Shown piece after piece: positions 11,981 through 22,366 of a stretch of 64,000 nucleotides of DNA. The notes beneath the pieces are model-generated. The model was not told where the DNA came from, did no database searches, and saw only the letters and a program-made list of their open reading frames with translations. Position 1 is the first letter of the stretch. Every line of letters starts with the position of its first letter. The translations under genes were made by a program, and so were the position numbers. Source of the stretch: Tubulanus polymorphus (taxonomy: Eukaryota; Nemertea; Palaeonemertea; Tubulaniformes; Tubulanidae); the NCBI RefSeq assembly GCF_964204645.1, contig NC_134027.1:9536485-9600484 (forward strand), written 5' to 3'.

Positions 11981-13730
11981 TTCGTGCGTAGTTTATAATC
12001 TGACTTAGAATATCAGTGGCTAGATTTTGCCAATAATCAATGGTAAATCTTTTACAAAGTTAGAGTGCTTGTGTGAGTTGTTATACATAGAAAATGTCGC
12101 CATAATGAAGATTGTTAACTCAGTTAGGACTTGCGTCCCAGTGGGCTATTGCATTCACTTTTTCACTTGTCCATTGGTAGAATCTAGTTGTATTGGGAAA
12201 CTTTGAAGATGCTTTAATGGATTGTCTTGATACTTGATATTTGTTTTGTACATGTATCTACCCTAGGCACATTTGCAGCCCAAAAACTGGCCCAATCAGA
12301 CTTAGAAGATAGCTGATTACCCATTGTTGTTTGCTGAAATCAGCACAATTTCTAAAGTTTTAGATAATTTATTTCTTGATGTCTCATATCCCCCCAGGGC
12401 CCATGATCATTAGAAAAATCAGGTTGATCAGAATCAAGATGGCGGCTGTCTTATGACGCTTTTTGTGCCCAAGAAAAATTTTTTGCTGGAACATGGCATT
12501 AAGTTTCAAGCTCAATGATGACTGCATTTGTTCACCAAAGGGCGTTAGATATTATAATTGTCAGATTGTCAAGCATTTTATGAGTGGGCATAATTTCCCT
12601 GTACTCCTAGTTATTATTGGATTTAAGATTTTTATTTTAGTCATTGTTGAATGGATGGATGTTGAGATTTTTTTATTGAAATACATCTTTATATATCTTA
12701 CTATTCATATTGAGGTGCTTTAGGAAAACATGTGCTTCGCTCAAACCACAAATAGGCACCATTCTTTTTACCTCGTCTGAATTTTAGTCTGTCTGTATGT
12801 TCAAGGTTATTGAAATTGCTTTTGATTTTCAATGTTTGCAATAATTGGATATTTTGTGTAATTCCATGCAACACACTGTTCTTGCCCTTAGATGCAACAC
12901 AGGACAAAATCAAAATTTTGGGAATATCTGCGTGTTTGTATACCCATATATTTTACATCAGCATCTTATGTAAACTGCACTGATACTCAGTGTCGTGCCG
13001 TTTATGAAATTAATATTATTTCTTTTATCAATCCCATGTAAGAATGATCTATTTGTTTGAATTTTCTTGTCAATGATATTTGGTTTTGATAACTACAGTT
13101 GAACCTTGTTAATATGATGATGTTCTAAAGACGAAACCCATTTATTACAATGATATCCAGCATGTCTCAGCTAACATATTTATAACAATCCAGATTTCGA
13201 TCATACGAAAAACCATTTGATACGACCATTTCACTATAGCCCACAAGATTTGTATTAACGAGGTTCCACTGTATTTTCATGCGCTCTTAGTACTATTTCA
13301 TTTGTATGGTGTATTTTACAATAACCAGTTGGATTGCAGTATGATTTAGAAAGCTAATCGTATTCCACACTCCACATGCTAAAAGATGTCTAATGAGATT
13401 AAAACTGCATTTTGAAACATTGCAGAAGTGATTAATTGTAATAAACATATGACAATAAGCTTTTGGCTGCAGGTTTTCTGCTAGTTAATTGTCCTATAAC
13501 AGTAAAAATGTCAGGACATTAATTGTAAACATGAATGAATGGTATATGCCTGCAGTAAAATTTTCTGTGCATTGCAGTGAAAATGCTGTTGTAAAATTGG
13601 TGATCATATCATATGATAATAATCATCATGACGCGCTGCGATAAATTTTGTATGAAAAAGAAAAGTAGATTGTTAATATATACTTGAAAAACTGTAGTTT
13701 CATATCTTTTTGTCTGTTTAGTTTCGCAGC
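11981..13730 (+). other. PDPR 3' UTR and intergenic DNA
   Basis: AT-rich with no recognisable coding region on either strand. A canonical AATAAA lies at 13440-13445, but the true poly(A) site may be nearer the stop. The Tigger/pogo-like MITE at 13096-13271 is the only structured feature. Confidence 0.5.
13096..13271. mobile_element. Tigger/pogo-like MITE
   Basis: A 176-bp element. The left end is CAGTTGAACCTTGTTAATA and the right end in reverse is CAGTGGAACCTCGTTAATA. TA dinucleotides flank both ends (13094-13095 and 13272-13273), as expected for Tc1/mariner/pogo superfamily insertions. It has no coding capacity. Confidence 0.75.
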
Positions 13731-14161
13731 GTAATTGGAAATAACTGTGTTGCAAAAGATCTAAATGTTTCCAATCAACTGCCTTGCCCATTATCCAGTT
13801 CATTTTTAAAAGACAAAGACAGAAAACATTTTCCACTGCAACTGCAAATATTTGAAAACTAATGGCCAATGACTCGTGCCCGCTAAAACATTCATAGGAT
13901 AAAGATTATTCTCTGTATTTCTAGAAAACCGCCCTTGTAACGGAAAAACATCGCCTCAGATTTTAAGCTGTTCAGGTTCCTCTTAGAGCTGAAAATAGAT
14001 TGATCTTGGGTCAACTTCCCGAAGAAAGATACATCACTCAAAAGATGAACAGGTTGTGAATGTTTTAACTAACGTCTACATTTATTGGGTTATTGTCTTA
14101 GCATGCAGAAATTGATGATAGACATTATTTTATTGATAATGGATCGTTGAAAACGGCTTTT

Positions 14162-15125
14162 CTAAGAAACAACCATGCATTCGTAACCACCGCATTGGCG
14201 CTCGCAACATTTCTCGCCCGCTCCGCAGTCGGCGTCTTCAGAGCATGTGTTAGGATAATATTGGCAACTTCCGGTTACTCCTTTAAACCTTGGACACTTT
14301 GCAGGCTTACCCCTTTTTTCGGCTGCTTTCCCCTGGTTCCCTTGGTTTTTTGCGCACTATTCAAGTTAGAAAAAAGATGATATGAATAAAATGCAGATGA
14401 TATTCGTGACTTCAGTCAAACCTGCTTAATCCGGATCGGCTTAATCCGGATTTTGGTCTAATCCGGACATAATCCTTAGTCTATTTGTTCTTTAATATAC
14501 AAGAAAATTAATCTTAATCCCGATTTCCCTTAAACCGGATGAATTAATATGGTCCTCAAATGATTCGAATTAAGCGGGCTCTACTGTATATGTATAACAA
14601 AGATCGAAGTTGGGCAAGAAAATGAAAATCTCATATTCACCTGGCATTGATCCACGATAAGCACCACTAGCTGAAAATCAACAAGTTGAATTTGACATCA
14701 GTGTCGTTAACTCGTGCAGTAAGCTGCCATGGTTCATGATCAGATTCGTTCACAAAATGCTTTGGTATAAAGCCAGTTCGATGCTAAAGCTACCACTAAC
14801 CATTAGATTACTTTCTAGTACGTAGACTCCGAGTTTATACACCCATGTTTATATTAATCACCCCCCCCCCCCCCAATTCTAAGACGCTACAGGGACCGTA
14901 TTCACGAAGCACCCGTAAGCCTACGTGTCACTTAAGTCTGCCGGTAAATCTAGCAGGAATTTACGGACAGACTCGCTAGCTACCCGCATAGTAAGTTTGC
15001 ACGTAAGTTCGCCCGTAAATCTTACCTGCCACGCAACTTACGGGTACGGTGCTTCGTGAATACGGTCCCGGGCCTAAAACGTGTATGGTACTTACTGCGA
15101 GAACGATAATTGCTGATTTCAACAT
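14162..15125 (-). CDS. secreted single-WAP-domain protein, copy 1
   Basis: Three coding exons on the minus strand: 15125-15096 (10 codons), 14670-14641 (10 codons) and 14356-14162 (64 codons plus stop), all in phase 0; 84 aa. Exons 1 and 2 together encode a signal peptide (MLKSAIIVLA then LVVLIVDQ). Exon 3 encodes a WAP four-disulfide core with eight cysteines spaced C-x9-C-x6-C-x5-C-x5-CC-x3-C-x4-C. It includes KPAKCP near its start and CGAGEKCCERQCGGYEC at its end, and the protein stops four residues later. Donors are gtaagt and gtgaat; acceptors are ttttcag and gaatag. WAP proteins are typically secreted protease inhibitors or antimicrobial/matrix proteins; which applies here is unknown. 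A hAT-like MITE lies in intron 1 and a pogo-like MITE in intron 2. Confidence 0.85.
14413..14586. mobile_element. pogo-like MITE in WAP copy 1 intron 2
   Basis: The ends are CAGTCAAACCTGCTTAATCC and, in reverse, CAGTAGAGCCCGCTTAATTC. A TA follows the right end, while the left flank is now TT. The same insertion is at the same position in copy 2, so it predates the duplication. Confidence 0.7.
14890..15070. mobile_element. hAT-like MITE in WAP copy 1 intron 1
   Basis: Terminal inverted repeats of about 25 bp: GGACCGTATTCACGAAGC on the left and its exact complement on the right, followed by a shared CCCGTAAG block. The interior contains further short CCCGTAA / TTACGGG repeats. It is also present at the same position in copy 2. 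A run of 15 C lies just upstream, around 14861. Confidence 0.75.
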
Positions 15126-16299
15126 TTTGCTTGCGTTTGAACTATCAAAGTTATGCTCAGTTGACGGCGTAAAAGTGTCGTTTATATTGCGTCTGGTCGT
15201 AATCAAAATTCATTACAACGATGATCACGCACGCGATTTCCTACTTGCGTTTTTTGAATCACAAATGAAGTAACACTGATTTTGCATATCTCGCACAAAA
15301 CGGCACCTGCCGCTAATTTCAACTTATTCTTATGATAATACAAGCTTTATTCATGTGCCATAAACCCGAGGGTAAGTACCGTCACTTAATTCACTATGAA
15401 TGAATATGAGGATTTTCTCGACACGCAATGATAAGCCTTTTAGAACACCCGTTACTTATTTGTGCGCGGAATCAAATTCGCAATTATTGTTGGCTTACTT
15501 AATTTTGTTAAATGATAAATTTAATTGCCAAAGAAATCTTTTCATGACAAAAAATCAAGTAGACGGGAAAAAGCAAACGAATGCTTTAAATAAAAGACAT
15601 TTCACGAGATTTAATCTTTTAAACAGCGTTTAATTTCTATAAAAAGAAAGACGCGGAGGTAATAAATAGGACCTTTAAAAAAGCGCATTGTTTTATAAAT
15701 ATATTTGAATTACAAAACATTTTGTCGGATGTGTCTCTTCTCGGAACATGATATTCATTTTCATCTACATTAGATTACAGCATTGACCTATGTATTATTT
15801 CATGGTAAGACTGGACCGTCAACCAACAGATGTTGTTTCAACACGAACATTTAGCATACCCTGATCCGTGTAATTGGAAATAACTGTGTTGCAAAAGATC
15901 TAAATGTTTCCAATCAACTGCCTTACCCATTATCCAGTTCATTTTTAAAAGACAAAGATAGAAAACATTTTCCACTGCAACTACAAATTTTAAAAAAGTA
16001 ACGGCCAATGACTCGTGCCCGCTAAAACCTTCATAGGATAAAGATTATTCTCTGTATTTCTAGAAAACCGCCCCTGTAACGGAAAAAATCGCCTCAGATT
16101 TTAAGCTGTTCAGGTTCCTCTAAGAGCTGAAAATAGATTGATCTTGGGTCAACTTACCGAAGAAAGATACGTCTCTCAAAAGATGAACAGGTGGTGAATA
16201 TTCTAACTAACGTCTACATTTATTGGGTTATTGTATTAGCATGCAGAAATTGATGATAGACATTATTTTATTGATAATGGATCGTTGAAAACGGCTTTT

Positions 16300-17232
16300 C
16301 TAAGAAACAACCATGCATTCGTAACCACCGCATTGGCGCTCGCAACATTTCTCGCCCGCTCCGCAGTCGGCGTCTTCAGAGCATGTGTTAGGATAATATT
16401 GACAACTTCCGGTTACTCCCTTAAACGATGGACACTTTGCAGGCTGGTTCCCTTGTTTTTTTGCGCACTATTCAAGTCAGAAAAAAGATGTTATGAATAA
16501 AATGCAGGTGATATTCGTGACTTCAGTCAAACATGCTTAATCCGGATCGGCTTAATCCGGATTTTGGTCTAATCCGGACATAATCCTTAGTCTATTTGTT
16601 CATTAATATACAAGAAAATTAATCTTAATCCCGATTTCCCTTAAACCGGATGAATTGATATGGTCCTCAAATGATTCGAATTAAGCGGGCTCTACTGTAT
16701 ATGTATAACAAAGATCGAAGTTGGAAAATCTCATATTCACCCGCGCATGGCATTGATCCACGATAAGCACCACTAGCTGAAAATCAACAAGTTGAATTTG
16801 ACATCAGTGTCGTTAACTCGTGCAGTAACCTGGCCATGGTTTCACGATCAGATTTGTTCACAAAAAGCTTTGGTATAAAGCCAGTTCGATGCTAAAGCTA
16901 CCACTAACCATTAGATTACTTTCTAGTACGTAGACTCCGAGTTTATACGCCCATGCTCATATTAATCACCCCCCCCCCCCCAATTCTAAGACGCTACAGG
17001 GACCGTATTCACGAAGCACCCGTAAGCCTACGTGTCACTTAAGTCTGCCCGTAAATCTAGCAGGAATTTACGGACAGACTCGCTAGCTACCCGCATAGTA
17101 AGTTTGCACGTAAGTTCGCCCGTAAATCTTACCTGCCACGCAACTTACGGGTACGGTGCTTCGTGAATACGGTCCCGGGCCTAAAACGTGTATGGTACTT
17201 ACTGCGAGAACGATAATTGCTGATTTCAACAT
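16300..17232 (-). CDS. secreted single-WAP-domain protein, copy 2
   Basis: Exons 17232-17203, 16776-16741 and 16467-16300 on the minus strand, all phase 0; 77 aa. The signal peptide is as in copy 1. Exon 2 is six nucleotides longer, so the junction reads VDQCHAR instead of VDQCQ. Exon 3 lacks nine codons of the Lys-rich linker before the WAP core (CAKKQGNQPAKCP). All eight core cysteines are kept and one substitution (Arg to Ser) follows the first. Both length changes are multiples of three and there are no stops, which suggests that coding function is retained in both copies. Same uncertainty on function as copy 1. Confidence 0.85.
16524..16697. mobile_element. pogo-like MITE in WAP copy 2 intron 2
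   Basis: Orthologous to the insertion at 14413-14586, with the same ends and orientation. Its differences from copy 1 are neutral substitutions accumulated since the duplication. Confidence 0.7.
16997..17177. mobile_element. hAT-like MITE in WAP copy 2 intron 1
   Basis: Orthologous to the insertion at 14890-15070, nearly identical in sequence, with the same C-rich tract just upstream. Confidence 0.75.
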
Positions 17233-17990
17233 TTCGCTTGCGTTTGATTGAATTATCAAATTTATGCTCAGTTGACGGCGTAAAAGTGTCGTTTATATTA
17301 CGTCTGGTCGTAATGAAAATTCATTACAACGATTATCACACACGCGATTTCCTACTTGCGTTTTTTGAATCACAAATGAAGTAACACTGATTTTGCATCT
17401 CGCACAAAACGGCACCTGCCGCTAATTTCAAATTATTCTTATGATAATACAATCTTTACTCATGTGCCATAAACCCGAGGGTAAGTACCGTCACTTAATT
17501 CACTATGAATAAATATAAGGATTTTCTCGACACGCAATGATAAGCCTTTAGAACACCCGTTACTTTGTCCTCGGAATCAAATTCGCAATTATTGTTGGCT
17601 TACTTAATTTTGTTTAATGATAAATTCAATTGCCAAAGAAATCTTTTCATGACAAAAAATCAAGTAGACTGGAAAAAGCAAACGAATGCTTTAAATAAAA
17701 GACATATTTCACGAGATTTAATTTTGAAGCTGTAGGTCAATTAAAAAGCGCTTAATTTCTATAAAAAGAAAGACGCGGATGTAATTCAAAGGACCTTTAA
17801 AAAAGCGCATAATTTTATTGATAGATTTTAATTACAAAACATTTTGTCGGATGTGTCTCTTCTCGGAACATGATATTCATTTTCATCTACATTAGATTAC
17901 AGCATTGACCTATGTATTATTTCATGGTAAGACAGGACCGTTAACCAACGGATGTTGTTTCAACACGAACATTTAGCATACCCTGATCCG

Positions 17991-18621
17991 GCGAATATTT
18001 TTTGCTTGAGTGTAGAATCCGGTTAATAGTTCCTACATTCATGTCAAGTTGTAGAGCTTATTGCTACCAACGAAACTATTAAGACCTATTTGAGGTATGC
18101 ACACCCAAAACTAAGGGAACTATCCCAAAAGATCGTGGACAATCAAAAATAAATAGACAGGGGTGGAGAGGGCAAAAGAGGCCCCAAGAAAATTCTGAAA
18201 GCCAAATTATGAAAACGTTATCTTTGTGCGCACACTCCTTTTCGGCAACCAGCATTATTTCCATAACCCAAGAATCTGATATCCCGGACTGAGTAAGCGC
18301 GGACTGCTGTTGCTGTGGTTATAAAAAAAAGAAAGAACAGGACACCAGGACATATACGTGAACTGATGTAAGGTAGTGATAATAATCTATTTCGTAGAAT
18401 AGCGTAGATAATTTAGTGTTTTATTGATTAAATTCAGCAATTCCTTGAGACTCGGACTGTAAGAAGTATACGAGCGGAGGTCTGCCACAATATGGTAGCT
18501 CTGACTTTGATATTGTCGGAGCTACCCATTTGTCCATTTCTCGTAAAAGCGGTCGCTAACGTGACGCCCCCTATTTTTCGTGCCTGCCATTGCATAAAAA
18601 GTCATCGCCAAAGACGCTAAA
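17991..18621 (+). other. intergenic and upstream region of UQCRFS1
   Basis: No coding region recognised. It separates the minus-strand WAP copy 2 from the plus-strand UQCRFS1, so the two genes diverge and may share regulatory DNA. The 5' end of UQCRFS1 mRNA cannot be placed. Confidence 0.4.
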
Positions 18622-20916
18622 ATGAACACATTTTTGGCCCGCAGTTCCAATCTATCGCCGTGTTTGACGGCTTTAACTCAAGTTACGCCGTCGGTGATGA
18701 GACCGGCGATCGCGCCGGTGGTCTTGAAATCGAAAAATGTCGTCGTTCCACCAGCGCCCGAATGTCACACGAGCGATGCCTTGTCGACGAAGTTTGTGCC
18801 AACATCGAGAACTGGCGTCAAAGTTCAGTCGTTTACTTCAGGTGTGATTTGATTTATGGTGAACAGAATCTGTTAGTTAACTTGTTGTGGTTGATCGAGA
18901 GTGCTTAGACTGGTTTTCCCCAATTTGAATTTTATTTTGACTTGTATCCTCTATTATTATGATATTGTATCCTCTATTTCTTCCTCGTCTAGTCTATTAA
19001 TAGTAAATGACAAGTAAACGCTATTTATTTTATCATCAGATCTTGATTGATTTATGACGTGGAATCGCATCAGCTATTTTACATAATTTAAAAGATACAA
19101 TTATCCTGCGGGGTAGTTCGCAGCTCTTGACATTATTATTTTGTGTTGCAGTGCAGATTTTACGAATTGGGTTATCTCTCGTTGCTGCTTTGATAATCGA
19201 CAAGTATCGACATTGCTGTCAAAATTATAGTTGTAGTAGATCTCTTTTGAGCTGATAAGATCATCTATTTGATTTTTTGAACAACTTGATTGATGGTGCG
19301 TGGACAATTTTGACTTAGTATGACCGGGAGTTCTCAATACATCATCCAGAAATATTTGTTTCTACATAAGTTAGAAAAAGGGTCTGAGAGAGATTTGGGT
19401 TAGCATTAGAGTTAGGATTAACTTATGGGGTTAAGGTTTAGTTGAGGGCTATGACTAAGTAGCTTCGAACTTAACTGAAGAAAGGGTGTATGTGCAGGCT
19501 GGGAGAGTCTTGAACTCTTCGAGACTCTGCTGAAACGGTATCCTGCAGGTGGAGCATTCCAATCCCTGACTGTTCTAGCATAAGGATTGTCTGGTTATTT
19601 GACTGTAGGTAAAATAGCGTTTACAAGAATAATGCCAAATTGTCGAAATATCCGCTTCCAATTTTGCTCAGACCCTACTCTTACGATGAATCCGAAACAT
19701 ACCAACTTGCCAGACCTTCCCTCTCATGCATCAAGGCATTGTGAATCCTTTACACCAATTTATTAATGTAAGTTCATTCGTTTGTTTTTTTTTTTCTATA
19801 GGATCAATGCAGGTTCGATACGCGCACACTGATATCCAAGTACCAGACTTTTCAGCATACCGAAAAGAATCGACTATGGATCCGTCGCAACTGTCGAAAA
19901 AAACAGACACAGTTCGCAAAAGTTTTACTTACCTTGTGACAGCTGGAAGTAAGTCACGTTGATCGAGTTTTTTTTCGCTGACTGACGATGAATTTCAAAG
20001 TTTTAACGACGTATTCTTATTTTGTCGAATGTCGTTTATTTCAGGTCTCGGCGTCGCTGGACTGTATTCGGCGAAAACCGTCGCCCACGAATTCATTAGC
20101 ACGATGAGCGCTTCGGCGGACGTTCTGGCGATGGCGAAGATCGAAATCAAGCTGTCGGAGATCCCCGAGGGAAAGAGCGTCACGTTCAAATGGCGCGGCA
20201 AACCGTTGTTCATTCGACACCGTACGAGCGAGGATATCGAACGCGAGAACGCTGTCAATCTGTCCGAACTGCGACACCCGGAGCACGATAATGAACGAAC
20301 AAAGAATCCTGAGTGGTTGGTGCTGCTTGGAGTTTGTACACATTTAGGTATTTATCAGAATCAAGGTGTATCGATGTCATAACAGTTTCTATCTCTATTG
20401 AAAATGGCAGCACCTGTCAATCATTGTGAAGTATTAGCAACAATTATATTAGCAGCAGTATAGATGGGCTTGTGGTTGGTATGCAGGTTATACAACTCAC
20501 TGGGGTGGAATTTTTAAAAATATCAAAATTATCTCCAGTTGCATGGTCATGGCTTAGAATTAAGACAAGTCTAAGACCAACTTAGTTCTATAGCCAATCT
20601 AAGAACTTGACTGACTTATTAACACTTAAGATTTAAGACCACTTTTGGACCCAGGTGTTAAGTCAGTATTGAAAGGATTAAGCTAGAGAAATTATAAATT
20701 TACGCCTCCCAACAATAGAACACATAAACAGTATTTCTTTCCTTAATTACAGGTTGCGTGCCGATCGCCGATGCCGGAGATTTCGGCGGATACTACTGCC
20801 CGTGCCACGGATCGCATTACGACGGCTCGGGACGAATCAGAAAAGGACCGGCTCCGCTTAATCTCGAAGTGCCCGAGTACACATTCGTCGACGAAGACCT
20901 CCTCGTCGTCGGTTAA
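18622..20916 (+). CDS. UQCRFS1: cytochrome b-c1 complex Rieske iron-sulfur subunit
   Basis: The Rieske subunit of respiratory complex III carries electrons from ubiquinol to cytochrome c1 on the inner mitochondrial membrane. Exons 18622-18841, 19802-19948, 20045-20347 and 20753-20916 give 277 aa (human 274), all in phase. The N-terminus is a mitochondrial presequence. Then come the conserved [15 protein letters not shown], a membrane anchor with the flexible hinge [10 protein letters not shown], and the Rieske fold. The 2Fe-2S ligands are Cys220 and His222 in CTHLGC, and Cys239 and His242 in CPCHGSH. Cys225 and Cys241 form the conserved disulfide. The end [12 protein letters not shown]...VVG is typical. 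The CTHLGC motif is split by the last intron. Confidence 0.98.
20550..20660. repeat. fragment of the CAGGGG-type MITE in a UQCRFS1 intron
   Basis: It shares AGTTCTATAGCCAATCTAA and AAGACCACTTTTGG with the element at 9941-10085, in the same order. The ends are degraded. Confidence 0.5.
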
Positions 20917-22366
20917 TACATGTATAGTTAGGTGATTTTATTACTATTATTAATATCGATTAGGAAATTGTTTCTCGTATTTTACCAACAACTTATAAAC
21001 ACCAGAAGACCTGAAGAGCAGAAAATTTGGAGTCTGTTCACATTATTGGTTTGATTGTTTTCGTTGGTAGCCCTCTTTTGGAATTCTCATCTGCTCTTTG
21101 GGCTTTTAACCGATTCAGACTATTAACTGTAGATGTATTTTGGATTTTCGATGTCATGTACGCTGATTTTTGTGTGTAAAGTGTACGATAGGTTTTATAA
21201 TATAAATTATTCAGAGGAAAGATGTTCAATCATTGGTCGCGCAGTTTACTTCATGGCAACGCTCTAACGTGTACATTAAGTTTCAATAAATAATACTAAA
21301 ATAACAAATGCTTCTTGTTTTCATTAGAATTGGGCAAATTCTTATTTCTTGGTTTCTGTGGTAGAAAGGTCCAGATACTTACTTGTTTAGTTATCATTAA
21401 TTGAAATGCTTCATATGATGTCATTTTGAAATGTCTGCTGTTAACAGTTATTGGATATCAAGACTGGCTATAAGTAAATATGGACTCACAAAATCATTAT
21501 CCAAATAAACGAGGACAGGAAACTTAAAATGGCAGCATGTCAATCAACTGACCCAAAAGCCTGTCTGATACTTAAAACTCTATGTCAAACCATAAAGAAA
21601 CTAGATGAACAAATTTTCGTTGTGATAATTAATTCCGGCTGCCCAGCCTGGAATTCACTAACCTTTGAGAAAATCTATTAGTCCTGTGAGATCCGAAGTA
21701 AGTGGAGTTAACATTGTATAAAGCTCAAATCATAAATTCAAGGTAAAACATGTGTATTCGAGTGTAAAAAGTTTATTTTTTCCCATATTTACACAAAACA
21801 CTGCCAAATTCCAGTTGCTACTTCAATGCAGTTCATTTGGTTTACATAATGAGATTTGAAAATTACAAAAATATCTAGATCTGGACTTGGTCCCACACTT
21901 AAGTCCAGGCTAATGAACCATTATGACAGTACTGTAATATACCGTAAGATAGATCTAAAGAAATTAAAGCCCATTAGCAAGACTTAAGTCTCACTCGTAG
22001 AACCCATCTCTAGAGTTTTCCTAACCCAAACCGTTATCCAAACCGTTATCCACCCTATAATCCTTATTCTGATTTACATCCTTAGTATTAATTGATAAAG
22101 AAATCTGCTTTGGCAGACAGACTATATCTGCAAGGGTGTGACGCAAATGAAAATACCTTCTCCATAAAGAACTTGGCTTGCCTTTCAATCAGTCTTTAAA
22201 TACTCAGTGTCATATAATTACAGTATACACTAAAAGTTCGGGCATTTTTTGGAAAAATCCAATAACATTGTTATCAGCTCAAGTGTACGGAATTCTATAC
22301 AGTACATGTACCAGTATATTTGTTTAAATGCACTTTGAAACATCCAAATTCAACTTGCGGAACCTC
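20917..22366. other. UQCRFS1 3' UTR, intergenic DNA and CTNNBL1 3' UTR
   Basis: The two genes converge here. AATAAA at 21285-21290 fits the UQCRFS1 poly(A) signal about 370 nt after its stop. On the minus strand, AATAAA at 21777-21772 fits CTNNBL1. No further gene was recognised. Confidence 0.55.
21285..21290 (+). terminator. poly(A) signal of UQCRFS1
   Basis: A canonical AATAAA about 370 nt downstream of the stop codon, in an AT-rich tail. Confidence 0.55.

Larger units (their letters stand above)
13731..15868. repeat. tandem duplication, copy 1 (about 2.14 kb)
   Basis: A direct repeat of 15870-17990. Both begin at GTAATTGGAAATAACTG and end at AGCATACCCTGATCCG, and the copies abut with no spacer. 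By eye they are nearly identical, with scattered substitutions and small indels. Each unit contains a complete minus-strand WAP gene and two MITEs in its introns. Confidence 0.9.
15870..17990. repeat. tandem duplication, copy 2 (about 2.12 kb)
   Basis: The second, slightly shorter unit of the direct duplication. Its right boundary is the CCCTGATCCG at 17981-17990, after which the sequence is unique. The difference in length comes mostly from small indels, including one of 27 nt inside the WAP coding exon. Confidence 0.9.

Noticed and set aside
14147-14380. 77-codon plus-strand open frame (and its copy at 16285-16500)
   Set aside because: It lies opposite the WAP exon. The minus strand shows a perfect eight-cysteine WAP pattern with splice sites and a signal peptide, and the plus frame shows nothing recognisable.
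20041-20343. Minus-strand open frame of 100 codons
   Set aside because: It is antisense to UQCRFS1 exon 3, which is unambiguous.
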